Shown: positions 33,194-44,129 of the stretch, piece by piece
Numbering within the stretch: the stretch's first letter is position 1
Layout: each line of letters opens with the position of its first letter
Source: Inia geoffrensis
Lineage: Eukaryota > Chordata > Mammalia > Artiodactyla > Iniidae
NCBI GenBank assembly: GCA_036417435.1
Contig: CM070904.1
Coordinates: 17,218,835 to 17,282,834, forward strand
Direction: 5' to 3'
Length of the DNA: 64,000 nucleotides
The notes under the pieces: model-generated
What the model was told of the DNA's origin: nothing
The model's input: the letters and a program-made list of their open reading frames with translations, nothing else
Database searches by the model: none
Made by a program: the position numbers and the translations under genes

Positions 33194-34018
33194 CAGTACT
33201 GTGTGGGTTATTTTCTGTTTTAACTCTTTAGGATGTCATTTATCTGGATTACCTATGCCTGCAACTGAAATTAATGTCTGGGTTAATCATTGCAATTTAT
33301 TAAAATTAAAATCATTGGAATTTCACTTAATAGTAATCTTAACTGATTAATTTACTTCTCATCTCACACCTGCTTCGGGGATTTAGGAAATATTCCCCGA
33401 ATGAATTTGATAACCAATACGTTGCCACTGTAGCCTTCAAAGCAGTATTTTTTCTTAACTGCTGACTTCTATGGCACAGAAGCCCATATAATAGTTACTC
33501 TGTAATAAGGCTATTGCTACTATGTCTCTATCAGTGTGGATATTTTGGTATAATTATGACCATAGGGACACAATACAAATTAATGACTATGTTTAGTCTA
33601 TAAGGCTGACAACTGTTGATCAGATCCCATAGTACAGGCTGAAAAATCTCTTATTTCTTTAAACATAGAATATTCCAACTGGCAGACAAAGGCAAGAGAT
33701 CGAAAAAGATTGTGGAGGATCACGCAGCCAGTATTTAAGCATCTTGAACCCAAAATGAACATCCATCAGTTTCGCTCATCATCCATTAGTGAGAATTATT
33801 CTAATAGCCTCACTAGAGGTCAGGGTATGAGGCAAGGCTCAGAATTATAATCTATGGCCTGGACACCTGCTGCTTAGCTACAACTCTACACCATGGGATG
33901 GGGCCATAGCTTTTTGTTCGTCATCAAGAAGTGTCAAATGTAGCTTTTTAAGCAGGTGGCAAACACAGGCTTACAATACTGCATTAGAAGGACAAGTTTA
34001 GAAGTTGTGGGCTCTAGA
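33194..34018. other. No recognisable feature
   Basis: No repeat family or exon recognised. Confidence 0.4.
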
Positions 34019-34330
34019 TCCGGGTAGCAAACTTTCTCTGTAAGGGGCCAGGCAGTATCAATAAATATTTTAGGTTCTGCAGGCAATATAAGTTCTGTTT
34101 CTTTCCTCATTCCTCTCTTTCTTGCCCTTTCTCCCTCTTCCTTCCCTCCTCTCCTCCTCCTTCTTTTTCTTCTCCTTATCCCTCTTTTTCTTCTTTCTCT
34201 CTCTCTCCCTCCCCCCTCTTTATTTCTAAAACCCTTTACAAATGTTAACAATATTCTTAGGTCAGGAGCCATGCAAAAACAGGCCACAGCCTGATTTGGC
34301 CAGTGGGCCATAATTTCCTGACACTTGCTC
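34019..34330 (+). mobile_element. hAT-type DNA transposon enlarged by a polypyrimidine expansion
   Basis: The left part 'gggtagcaaactttctctgt', 'aaatattttaggttctgcag' and the right part 'gccatgcaaaaacaggccac', 'gatttggccagtgggccata' are the two ends of the same family as 1361-1549. Between them, about 34098-34225 is almost pure C/T. The minus-strand 134-codon frame (Arg/Lys/Glu rich) is a reading of this tract. Confidence 0.75.
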
Positions 34331-34334
34331 TCGA

Positions 34335-34532
34335 TCAAGGCTGTCTAATGGAAATGTCTCTGAAAATAGAAGGGTTTTATTCCGCACTCTCCTTTACAGT
34401 AGCCATAGGGACATCCGGCTATTGAGCACTTGATATGTGATGAGTACAAAAGGCACTGAATTTTTACATTTATTTAATTTTAATTAATTTATTTAGCCAC
34501 ATATGGCTAGCAGCTGCTGCATTAGAAGCCCA
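34335..34532 (+). mobile_element. Non-autonomous hAT-type transposon, second family
   Basis: 'aaggctgtctaatggaaatg', 'gtagccatagggacatccgg', 'ctattgagcacttgatatgt', 'tttaattttaattaatttat', 'tagccacatatggctagcag' follow a well-known palindromic mammalian element in order. It sits within a few bases of the preceding hAT copy. Confidence 0.65.
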
Positions 34533-34699
34533 ACATTTTCCAAAATAATGCTCCCATCTTGTTTTTGAAACTACATGGAGCCTGTGGGTTACACCAGTAA
34601 GTTGTTTCTCATCTAGTTGGTTGCTCCTGACTAAATTTGATCTCCAAATATTATATGTATCTATCATACTCCGTATATTTTCTTCGTAAGATTTTCATT

Positions 34700-34875
34700 C
34701 TTAGCATATTTATTTTGGCTGTATGCCATCTGGGTAATATTTGGCTCTCCCACTATACTGTATAATCTTTAAGAGAAGGGCTGACATCTGCTTGGTCACT
34801 GCTCTAGTCCCAAAGTCTAGCACAAGACTTGGTATGATATAGGCATGTAATAAATATTTGTTGAATGAAATTTGG
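34700..34875 (+). mobile_element. L2 LINE 3' end
   Basis: 'tactgtataatctttaagag', 'tctagcacaagacttggtat', 'gtaataaatatttgttgaat' match the L2 3' terminus. Confidence 0.75.
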
Positions 34876-35649
34876 GAGGTCCGTGGTAAAAGGTTCCTAT
34901 GGTCAAACAGTCTGGGAAACACTGAGTTAAACTGATTTCCTCAATGACTTTTATATATTAATATGAACAATGTAAATTTTCAAAATGAGTTGTTAATCAA
35001 AGCACTCTCCAAAATATTGGGAGACTTTGCATTTTGTGTTTGTTTCCAGAATACTTATTAACATCTTGCTGAATACTAATTCTTCATAAGCTGCAACTTG
35101 AGAATGCTGTTCTTGGTCTTATACTAGAGGAACAAAGGTAATTTTTGCAACTCACATATGTTCTGGCCCAATTCCAGGCTCTAAGTCAAATGTTTATAAT
35201 AGTAAACAGTGTGTTCGTGTGTGTGTGCGTGTGTCTCATAGATTCAATTAAAGTTAAAAAATACTGCAAGAAGTCTGATATGTTTTAAAAAATGGTCAGC
35301 AAGATACAGAATTACAGCAATTTGGAACCACTGACTTAAGAACCCTATAGATATGGCTCTGGCAGGGATTGGTTGATGGAAAAAAAATCAGTATTTAATA
35401 TACTTGTCAAAACATTCACCCCATCAACAAGATTAATAGCAAAAATGTTAGGAGACTAGCAAAGACCAACTTGAACTAGTTTCCAGTTTTTGCCTAGGGA
35501 AATCTTTCTCCTCAGAGGCAGGAACCATCTTCTAATGCTTATCACTTTCCCATTTCACCTACCCCCTTTCTTATGCTGCATAGCCTGACCAGTTCAGATG
35601 CCAGCATGCTCACCATCATGATGTAGAAATATACAAGATATAAAGATTA
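34876..35649. other. Unassigned, with a (TG)n patch
   Basis: A short TGTG/CGTG patch lies at 35213-35236. The rest is not recognised. Confidence 0.4.
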
Positions 35650-36235
35650 AAGAGGGTCACAAAGTCTGTACCATTTTTTCTATTGAAGCATCCTGTCTAT
35701 ACTCCTATCCCTCGAATCTGGACAGGCCCTATGACTGCTTTGAGTAGTAGAATATAGTAGAATTGATGCTGCTAAATTTGCTCTCAGGCCCTAGGGCACT
35801 CTCAGATTTCTGCCTCTTGGAACACTCCTTGTGGAAGTCCTGAGCAAGCAGGTAAGAAATCCAACTACTCTGAGACCATCATGTTGTAGAAGCCATGTGT
35901 CAATACGTGACCATGTGGCCTTTGGTCAATAGTTTCAGCTGGACCCAGCCTCTCAGCCATCTACTCCAAGGCACCTTCCACTCCAAGAGATCAGCTCCTC
36001 TAAGACACCAAGGAGAAGCCTTCTTGGACCTTTTATGCCAGCACACTTACAACTGAATACCATTAAGTAAACTGAATACCATCAAGTAATCCCTGTTGAT
36101 GTCCAATGGAAAAGAATAAACTCCTTACTCAAATTCCTGACCCATAAAGCCATAACATATAATGCAATTCTGTTATTTTATTCTAGTAACCTTGGAGCTG
36201 GTACTACACAACACAATGATACATAACTGGGACAG
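35650..36235 (+). mobile_element. MLT1-type LTR (ERVL-MaLR)
   Basis: 'tactcctatccctcgaatct', 'gaccatgtggcctttggtca', 'cagctggacccagcctctca' and the tail 'actacacaacacaatgatac', 'ataactggga' follow a MaLR LTR in order. It contains an internal 19-bp tandem duplication at 36052-36089. Confidence 0.65.
36052..36089. repeat. 19-bp tandem duplication inside the MLT1 LTR
   Basis: actgaataccattaagtaa followed directly by actgaataccatcaagtaa, 18 of 19 identical. Confidence 0.95.
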
Positions 36236-36419
36236 AATGAAATAATTGAGTACAAATGACTCTAAAGATGCTACAAAGCAACTAACTTCTTCGTAATCCT
36301 GACAACAGAGAAATCTAAGAGGGAGGTCACTTTGTTTAGAATGTGACCTGGAACATATACAACCTAATGAAAATATTCAGTGTACTATTTCCCCATTCTT
36401 TGCTTTTTGTACTTAAATC

Positions 36420-36545
36420 TCTCTTCAATTTAGGAACAATTGCAAAAGCTTTCTGAGGTTCAGTTTCTCATTGATAAAAAAATGGAGATAACAATACCTG
36501 GTTATCTCACAGAGATGCAAGATGATAAAATACTTCAATTACAGA
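36420..36545 (+). mobile_element. MIR SINE fragment
   Basis: 'ctgaggttcagtttctcatt' and 'aaaaatggagataacaatac' match the centre of MIR. Confidence 0.6.
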
Positions 36546-37319
36546 GCAGGGAGAATGAGAAAGAGTAAAGGAATGTTGACTGAGTAGTAACTGGCAGCCC
36601 TGTACCAGTTATTCTCCTTCCCCTTTGCAGACTGGTGACAAGAGGACAGACTCAGCATCAGGAGACTGTGTAATATGAACAGTGAGATATTAGATGAATC
36701 ATTAATATCTGTAAGAAATTCTGTTGGGATTTGACAATGAGGGAGATTGTTACATTGTCTCATAACTTAAGTTGGTCATTTATATTGAGATTCAAATATG
36801 TCAATTGCTATTAACAAAGTTTATGAAGTTAAAAACTACTAGGAAGTATGAAATTTTGGTGATGGTCACTGATGATGATTATTTCCCTGGACTGAAAACC
36901 TCTAGATCCATGTTTCAAAACCTTTAGATCCATGTTTCAGTTTCACGTCCTTGGGATTTGTGGTGAGCACAATGGTGGTATCTATAGAAAAGATGTTTTG
37001 TTCCTTGAATTCCACCTCCCTTAGCCACTTAGGAAGCCAGCTCTGGGGTCACAATAAGATTCAGGTCCAACATACCACTAAATGTCTATCGTCAAATGAC
37101 CAGATGGCCTTGCACAACTTCTTAGAGCCTTTTAGCACTTCTGAGTAACATTTATTCCATATAATATGGTCATTTGCAGGTACCACTGAGAACCTCGCTG
37201 TTATCATACCTACAATTTTGTATGGGTCAGTGGTTTGTTAGTTTTTCTTAGCAGGGTTATTTTGTATAACAGAGCTTAGTAGCATATGTGGCTGAGTAAG
37301 AAGTTTGGTACTAAGAAGA
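36546..37319. other. Unassigned, with a 22-bp tandem duplication
   Basis: Nothing recognised except two 22-bp units at 36895-36938. Confidence 0.4.
36895..36938. repeat. 22-bp tandem duplication
   Basis: Two adjacent units, aaaacctYtagatccatgtt plus 'tc', differ at a single position. Confidence 0.95.
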
Positions 37320-37540
37320 TGAGGTCAGAAACTAGGAACCTGGGCCCCAGTTCTCAATCACACTTTTGCTATATGGCCTTGAGGAAATCACTAACTCCTT
37401 GAGTTTCAACTTCTTCATTCACAGAAAGTTGATAACAAGCCCTGATTCTTTGGCGCGTTATGATGTAAAATGACATAATGCGTATAACAGCACTAGGAAA
37501 ATAGTGAAGAGATTTGCAAGTGAAAAGCACTTTTGTATCA
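37320..37540 (+). mobile_element. MIR SINE
   Basis: 'ttttgctatatggccttgag', 'aaatcactaactccttgagt', 'tcattcacagaaagttgata' and a decayed 3' part follow the MIR order. Confidence 0.65.
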
Positions 37541-37714
37541 CTACTACTAAGAGTACTTATTTTTTTTGAGTCAAATTATTTTCGGCAGTTGAGCTGAGCA
37601 CAGTGGTCGCAGGAAGACAGGGACATTTATGTGTGAATATTCAGCTTTTCCAGTAAGAAGATAGAAGCTCCACCACTGAAAACTCCAAAATATGAGCCTC
37701 AGCCTTGCTCCTTT

Positions 37715-37860
37715 CATTTCTCTCAGATGATTAGATGTACAGTATATAAGAATGTAGGCTCTACAACACATCTTTGCTTTGTCACCTTCCAGAAATTTGA
37801 CTGTGGTCAAGTGGTTTAACCTCTTTGGGCCTCCTTTTCTTATCTGCCCAATGGATATTT
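37715..37860 (+). mobile_element. MIR SINE fragment
   Basis: 'gactgtggtcaagtggttta', 'acctctttgggcctcctttt' and 'cttatctgcccaatgg' match the MIR core. Confidence 0.65.
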
Positions 37861-37959
37861 GTTCAACAAATATTTCTTGAGGACTTCCAGATTCAGGCAC
37901 ACTCTCCAGAGCTGGAAGACAGGAAAGCACCAAGGGGAAGACGGGAGGAAGGGAGGAGG

Positions 37960-38115
37960 AAGTGGCTGAACAAATGTAGGAAATAATGAGGTAATTTTTT
38001 AATAATGGGATATCCAGGGTGAAGGATATATGAGGGATGATCTTTTGTAGGATTCTTCTTCTTGTAACATCTCTGTAAATTTGAAATTGTTTCCAAATAA
38101 TACTTGTTTTTAAAA
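37960..38115 (+). mobile_element. Ancient L1M-like 3' end
   Basis: 'tgtaacatctctgtaaattt' and 'gaaattgtttccaaataata' resemble the last part of an old LINE 3'UTR that also appears near 54960. A 186-codon minus frame (37571-38131) runs through this and the MIR and is therefore not credible as a gene. Confidence 0.45.
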
Positions 38116-38383
38116 GGAAAAACAGGGGCAAATTCCTAAGTCATGGGTTGCATAGAGCCAGAGCCTGCATCCAACAGCAGTTTGAGCATCTGGAAGCAAA
38201 CTCTGGTTTTTATGTCGCTTCCTGATCATTCATTAGGACCACAGAGAAACTCAGTGGGGTTGAACAATTTTTCCATTTAGAATTTTTAAAATCATTTCTC
38301 TAGTAATGTTTGCATGGCCATCAGAACTTCTGGCACAAAATAGGTATTACATAAAGGCTTATGTTCTTCTTTTCCCCAAACAG

Positions 38384-38500
38384 GTATACATGAATGATGG
38401 ACATCATTTGCCTTATGGGATCCGTTCTTACGCCTGTGTGAATAGTCTTTACTGTGGTGTTTCTTATAACGTGACGGCTGGAAAATTTGCTTCAAAATGA
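38384..38500 (+). pseudogene. Candidate terminal exon, unrecognised
   Basis: After 'cttcttttccccaaacag', an acceptor-like sequence, one frame is open for 38 codons to a stop at 38498. It begins VYMNDGHHLPYGIRSYACVN and contains two cysteines seven residues apart and an NVT glycosylation-type site. A MIR begins directly after it. I recognise no family and no companion exon. It may be an exon relic or chance. Confidence 0.2.
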
Positions 38501-38504
38501 GGTG

Positions 38505-38745
38505 GTAGCTCAATATAGTAGCCAAGAGCATGGACTCCAGAACAAAACTGCCTGCGTTCAAATCCCAGGCCTGCCACTTATTAGCACTATGTCCTTGGGC
38601 AAACAACTCTGACCCCATTCCTCTCTCGTAAAATACAGATAACAAAATGTAGTAGTTTGACTTGTAAGAAGTTAACATTTATAAAATGCTGAAAACAGTG
38701 TCTGGTATGTAATAAACATTATATAAGTGCTTGTTAGAAAAATTA
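38505..38745 (+). mobile_element. Near-complete MIR SINE
   Basis: 'agccaagagcatggactcca', 'tgcgttcaaatcccaggcct', 'gccacttattagcactatgt', 'ccttgggcaaacaactctga' and 'tgtctggtatgtaataaaca' cover MIR from head to 3' end. It is the best preserved of the MIRs here. Confidence 0.88.
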
Positions 38746-38769
38746 AAATTGCCTCCAGAAAGGAAGGCT

Positions 38770-38905
38770 TGATACAATGCAAATTGCTGGGTCCCACTCA
38801 CGACTGCATGAATAAGAACCTCTTGAGCCTGTAGCATTTTAGCAAGCTCTCCAGAGATGATTCTTAGAAAGATTGAAGGTTGAAAGCCACTGCTTTAGTT
38901 ATTAG
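38770..38905 (+). mobile_element. Non-autonomous hAT-Charlie-type transposon, 3' half
   Basis: 'tgcaaattgctgggtcccac', 'atgaataagaacctcttgag' and the terminal 'ttgaaagccactgcttta' follow the right half of a MER20-like or related element. Confidence 0.65.
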
Positions 38906-39535
38906 GAGGCCTGAGGAACTGATTCCACCGGGGCAGCTAATACAGTAAATCAAACTTTACTTTTTAAGTCAGTATCTTAGGTCTAAAAAATCCCCTAATC
39001 CATGTGGGAAATTTCTCCCCAAATCAAATTAAGTGAACCAATAAAACATGCTTCTGGAATGATTAGCATCTCAAATTACGGTTCTAAGTCAGCCGGTTTC
39101 TTTGACTTGTTTTTTCCAGGTGGCTTCTCTTCCTTGATCAGTTTCCCCAGGATAAACGTTGCTCACTGTCTATATCTTTGCTTGTCTGAGGAACGGCTAT
39201 AAATGGGCCTCCTGGGAGTTTGGAGTACTTTGGGATACAGCCCTTCTCCCTAAATTACCCAGTCTAGTCTCTGTGCGTAGTGAAGAAATGCTCTAATAGG
39301 AAATGCCAATGAAGCATGATAATTTTAGCAATACTTTTTTGCCAGAAGGGAATTTAGAGCTGCTGCAGAAAAGAAGTTAGCTTCCACATTTATTTTGTCA
39401 TTGAAGTCAATTTCTACAGTTAAACTGAATGCTTTTATGAAGTACAAAAGATGAGACTATAATTTGAGGACAGTTTGTCCTGTTAAAGGTAACAAAACCC
39501 CCAGAGGCCTAGGCACCGGCTTCAAGGCATGTGTA
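38906..39535. other. No recognisable feature
   Basis: Nothing recognised up to the Tigger-like element. Confidence 0.4.
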
Positions 39536-40058
39536 CAGTAAGTCCCTTACATACTAACGAGTTCCGTTCTGAGAGTGCATGTGTAAGTGCAATTTGTTCA
39601 TAAGTCCAACAAATTTAGCCTAGGTATCCAACTAATACAATCAGCTCCCTAGTACTGTACTGTAATAGGTTTATAATACTTTTGACACAAATAATACATA
39701 AAAAACAAAAAATAAAGAAACATTTTCAATCTTACAGTACAGTACCTTGAAAAGTACGGTAGTACAGTACAACAGCTGGCATCCAGGGGCTGGCATCGAG
39801 GGAACAGGCCAGAAGAGTTACTGACTGGAGGAGGAAGAGGAGGTGGGAGATGGCAGAGTTGAAGGATCGTCAGCAATAGGAGACGGAGGGCGAGCTGCAA
39901 TGTCACTCACGCCTGATGTGGATGGCATAGGTTCAGGTTCCTTGCTGGATTCAATTCTATCTACCCTCTTGAAAAAACGATCCAGTGATGTCTGGGTAGT
40001 AGCACGTTCACGCTTTTAAAGTTTGCAACTTGAAGGTTCGTATGTAGGGGACTCGCTG
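39536..40058 (-). mobile_element. Internally deleted Tigger/pogo-like DNA transposon
   Basis: Terminal inverted repeats 'cagtaagtcccttacatact' (left) and the reverse complement of 'tatgtaggggactcgctg' (right), flanked by TA on both sides (39534-39535, 40059-40060), the mark of Tc1/mariner-pogo elements. On the minus strand the interior encodes a transposase C-terminus: RFFKRVDRIESSKEPEP, then a Pro/Ser-rich end SPIADDPSTLPSPTSSSSSQ before a stop. The catalytic part is missing, so it is non-autonomous. Confidence 0.85.
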
Positions 40059-40234
40059 TATGTGAGCCCAGAGGAGGCACTGGAACCACACTTCCAGCTT
40101 CTGTTGCCCCTGAGAAGCAGTGACTCTGGGACCTTAAGGCCTCAAAGGGACCCAACATAGGTATTCATTATTTTTATAGATGAAGTTCATAAGTGACATA
40201 GTACAAATATTATTTTAACCACTAAACTGGCATT

Positions 40235-40266
40235 AATCATTATCATCATCATCATCACCATCATCA
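40235..40266. repeat. (ATC)n microsatellite
   Basis: Imperfect ATC trinucleotide repeat, about nine units. Confidence 0.85.
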
Positions 40267-40280
40267 ACAAATAATAATTA

Positions 40281-40656
40281 TTATGGGCTGAATTGTGTTC
40301 CCCCAAATTCCCTATGTTGAGGTCCTAACCCCCAGTATCTCAGAATGTGACCGTATTTGGTAATAGATTCTTTGAAGAAGTAAATGAGGTCATTAGAGGA
40401 GATCCCAATCCAGTGACTGGTGTCCTTACAATAGAGAGGAAATTTGGATACATATAGTCACAGAGGGCAGACCACGTGAAGACAGAGGGAGAAGACGGCC
40501 ATCTACAAGCCAAGGAAAGAGGCTTCAGCAGAAACCAGCCCTGCCGAAACTTTGATCTTGGATGTCTAGCCTTCACAACTGTGTGGAAATAAATTTCTGT
40601 GGTTTAGATCCCCAGTCTGTGGTACTTTGTCATGGCAGCCTTAGAGAACTAATACA
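40281..40656 (+). mobile_element. MaLR LTR (MLT1/MST-like)
   Basis: 'ttatgggctgaattgtgttc', 'aggtcctaacccccagtatc', 'gggagaagacggccatctac', 'cttgatcttggatgtctagc', 'tgtggaaataaatttctgtg' and the end 'gagaactaatacaataa' reproduce a MaLR LTR from start to finish, polyA signal included. Confidence 0.88.
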
Positions 40657-40764
40657 ATAATACAACAGTACTAACATTTCATAGCACTTTATATTTTACC
40701 AAAGATTTGTATGATCTCATTAAAATTCACACACACATACACACACTCACACACACCCAAAAGG

Positions 40765-40915
40765 ATGTGAATGCCTACTCTGAGAGAGGCACATTAATCT
40801 CATCAGTGCCATTTTACAAATGAAGAAACTAAAGCCTAGAGAGGCTTGATGATTGGCATGAAGTTCCACTATTAATTAGCAATGAAGATACAAATTACAT
40901 CTAGGTCTTCTTACT
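40765..40915 (-). mobile_element. MIR SINE
   Basis: 'cattttacaaatgaagaaac', 'taaagcctagagaggcttga' is the reverse complement of the MIR core. The text from about 40680 may belong to the same element. Confidence 0.7.
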
Positions 40916-41241
40916 AAAAGGATCACACTCTCCACTTGGCTTTCCAGGGCCACCTGCTCCCCAGTATCTTGGCTCTATGTGTCTCCGGATAGGAAGAGAC
41001 AGTAGATGCAGTGTCTACGTCTAGACTGACCCCTTTAGGTCTGGAAGTCAGTGGGCAGCTGGGGCATCTGCAGGGACAATTTCTGACAATTGGGGCCCTC
41101 GCTGCCTTGGTCACCAACCCTGTTGGGACAGAGGAAGCATTAGGGGCTTACCCAAGAGCTGTGCTCATCGTAAAAAAAAAAAACTCCCTGTTCCTTTAGT
41201 ACTTTCACCTTTGGTTGGAAGGGTGGCATTAACTGAGGATT

Positions 41242-41888
41242 TCTCCTGCTTTCTTTTTCTTATCTCTCTCTTTTTTTTTTAAGAGTTTCATCTTATTTAT
41301 TTATTTATTTATTTTTGCGGTACGCGGGCCTCTCACTGTTGTGGCCTCTCCCGTTGCAGAGCACAGGCTCCGGACGCGCAGGCTCAGCGGCCATGGCTCA
41401 CGGGCCCAGCCGCTCCGCGGCACGTGGGATCTTCCCGGACCGGGGCACGAACCCGTGTTCCCTGCATCGGCAGGAGGACTCTCAACCACTGCGCCACCTG
41501 GGAAGCCCCTTTCTTATCTTTTTTGAAAAATAAATTTATTTATTTATTTTTGGCTGCATTGGGTCTTCATTGCTGAGTGTGGGGTTTCTCTAGTTGTGTC
41601 GAGCAGGGGCTACTTTTTGTTGCAGTGTGCGGGCTTCTCATTGTGGTGGCTTCTCTTGTTACGGATCATGGGCTCTAGGAGCACGGGTTTCTGTAGTTGT
41701 AGCACGTGGGCTTCAGTAGTTGTGGCTCATGGGCTCTAGAGTGCAGGCTCAGTAGCTATGGCTCATGGGTTTAGTTGCTCCGTGGCATGTGGGATCATCC
41801 CAGACCAGGGCTCAACCCCGTGTCCCCTGCATTGGCAGGTGGATTCTTAACCACTGTGCCACCAGGGAAGTCCCCTCTCCTGACTTTC
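41242..41888 (-). mobile_element. Older, longer SINE, split in its tail by the CHR SINE
   Basis: Body and head at 41540-41875: 'ggctgcattgggtcttcatt', 'gtgtgcgggcttctcattgt', 'tgccaccagggaagtccc'. Its own target duplication is found on the far sides of the nested pair: tctcctgctttc (41242-41253) and tctcctgactttc (41876-41888). It belongs to the same longer type as 25390-25747. Confidence 0.88.
41256..41519 (-). mobile_element. CHR SINE inserted in the tail of an older SINE
   Basis: Minus-strand CHR SINE with a long (TTTA)n/T tail (41271-41317) and the body and head to 41509. Its target duplication tttcttatct (41256-41265, 41510-41519) lies within the pyrimidine-rich tail of the older SINE to its right. 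Frames of about 60-70 codons on both strands are SINE readings. Confidence 0.9.
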
Positions 41889-42209
41889 AATGACTTTTTG
41901 AGTCCGAACTTGAAAGGGATTAGAAACCAAAATACTGGTGGCTTCTTTATCTAAACTTTCTTACAACTGAGGCTCTGTCTCTGTTGGGTTAATGGAGAAT
42001 GCCTGAGAGATTACTCTTTATTCTGTCTCATTTTCAGAAACTGTGTATTGCCAACTGCTCAGGTGAGGGACGTATGTGTTTGTGCTTGTTTGTGTACCTA
42101 GAGTGGGGGGTTCCACTCAGATGTTGTGGGTGTTTTGCAACAAATGTGCATTATCTTCAATTGTCCCATGAGGTAATGCAGACATTGTCCACTGTGAAAC
42201 ACTGATCCA

Positions 42210-42701
42210 TTTGTTCTCTTCTGGAAAGCCTCTCTCTCACCTCCTTTTCCAAATGAATCCTACTTAGACATTCATGTTTGATTCCCATTCAGTCTCTTTC
42301 TCAGTATTTTCCTGAAAATTTCAAGTACTGTGAATTCCTACATTCAGTGTCATAAAATGTTCAACTTAATTATATAATGCCAATTTACATTAAATAAAGC
42401 AATGTTTGTGAGGTTATCTACCAAAGCTGTGCACAGCCTCTTAATATATACTTGAGACCATGAACCTGAGACTCATTTCTTTTGACCTCTTCATTAAGAC
42501 TCTACTCAAAACTCAGCAGAATTCATGTGGCAATTTATCATGCACTGTTTTATGCCACTAAACCAATTACCGTCTCAAAATATTGCCTTGTTCTCACATC
42601 ACTGTTGAAATTTCCATGTATTTATATCTTTCCTGACAATTAAATTGCAATCTTCTTGTAGGCATTTTGTGCCTGCCAAGGGTAAGTGTTTGATAGATCA
42701 T
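42210..42701 (+). mobile_element. Probable L2 LINE 3' region
   Basis: 'ctggaaagcctctctctcac', 'ttcccattcagtctctttct' and near the end 'aattgcaatcttcttgtagg' recall L2. The element is very decayed and abuts an MLT1-type LTR. Confidence 0.45.
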
Positions 42702-43241
42702 TGTATTACTCTTCTGTGTTGTAATATCAAATTGTCACAAACATAGTAGCTTAAAACAGCACAAATTTATTATCTTATAGTTTGGTAGGTCAAATGTCTG
42801 ACACAGGTTTAGTAGAATCGAACCAAAGTGTGAGCAGGGAGGTTTTCTGGATGCTCTAGGGATGAATCCATTTCCTCACTTATTCATGTTGTTGGCAGAA
42901 TTTAGTTCTTTGCAGTTGTAGGGCTACAGTCCATGTTGCTGGCTGTCAGCTGAGGGTATTTACCAGTTTCTAGTGGCTTCTAGGTTTCTTGAATTCTCTG
43001 GCTCATGCCCTCCCTCCATCTTTGTGGCATTTCTTTGAGTGACTTTTCTTCCTTCTTTTTCTGTTTTTTAAGGACTCATGTGATTACATTAGATCCACCT
43101 GCATAATCCAGTATAACCTTCCTGCTTTAAGATCAACTGATTCACAACCTTAATTCCCTTTTGCCTTATAATGCAATGTGTTCACAAGTCCCAGGGATTA
43201 GGATGTGGACATTGTGGGGGGCCATTTTTCCGCTCACCACA
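42702..43241 (-). mobile_element. MLT1-type LTR (ERVL-MaLR), antisense
   Basis: Read on the plus strand: 'gtagcttaaaacagcacaaa', 'tttattatcttatagtttgg', 'ttggcagaatttagttcttt', 'aaggactcatgtgattacat', 'aagtcccagggattaggatg', 'ggccatttttccgctcacca'. On the minus strand this is a complete MLT1 from 'tggtgagcggaaaaatggcc' to its polyA region 'ataataaatttgtgctgttt'. Confidence 0.82.
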
Positions 43242-44129
43242 ATCATCAACTGTGGGTAATTACAAGGATGAGATCCTGTGTTGCTTCTGGGGTCTGAAAT
43301 TCTGCTTTAGGCAATTCTGAACACGAATTGCATTCAGCCACAGAGCTGCCACTTTCTGAAGAAGTGGCAAGCTCTTAGCTTCCGTATGTACAAGGAAAAA
43401 CTACTTCTGACCCTTTAGGAACAAGGACTATAAACGTAAAGAAGTCCACAGGGCTGCTCCCCTTAACATTAATGATGGTGCCTATGAAATGTCTCCAGGA
43501 GACACGGACTCCTCACCCTTGAAATCTTTTCCAAGTGGAAGCTCTAAAACAGTACCAAACTCTCATTTCCTTACGATGATGTTAAAAGATATATTTTATC
43601 CAAAAAAATCAAAACTAAATATGGTGAAGTAAGAGCAAGGGTTTATTATTGTTATTATTTATGTTTACCCCAAATCCAACTATGCAGTCTGATGCCTGAT
43701 GGGACTCTTGTTTCCCTGCACTGTGTCCTGGCTGTACAGCCCCTTCTGTTAGTATCAAAACATAGCTTTCTAAAAGGGCAGATTCTTCATTTTATTGCAG
43801 GGCAAAGAAAGCAAGAAGAAACTGAGGGTTTCTTCTCGATATATGGTTAATCAAGGAAGGTAAAGTTGAAGGTACTTTAAAATAAAACCAGGGCTGGGGG
43901 ATGATTTCAGTAAACCCAGCTCTCAGGGAAATCATTAAGGAGTTCTAATCATTCTACAGGGGCTTCCTTCTAAGCCCCTGTAAGCCCCAGTGCCGGCCAC
44001 AGACTGGGTTTGGCACAGCAGGTAAACAAGCTGCCATTGCCAATCATGCTGCGGAGAAAACTGGGATCACATGGGCTGGGAGAGGGCCCTGGAGGTCATC
44101 TAAATCCAACGGATTGCAAGGCCAAAGGT
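43242..44129. other. No recognisable feature
   Basis: Nothing recognised. Confidence 0.4.

Noticed and set aside
33934..34338. 134-codon minus-strand frame rich in Arg, Lys and Glu
   Set aside because: The composition is produced by the polypyrimidine tract inside a hAT fossil.
37571..38131. 186-codon minus-strand open frame
   Set aside because: It runs antisense through a MIR and an old LINE-like 3' end, has no recognisable domain and no promoter or splice context; the length is within chance for this window.
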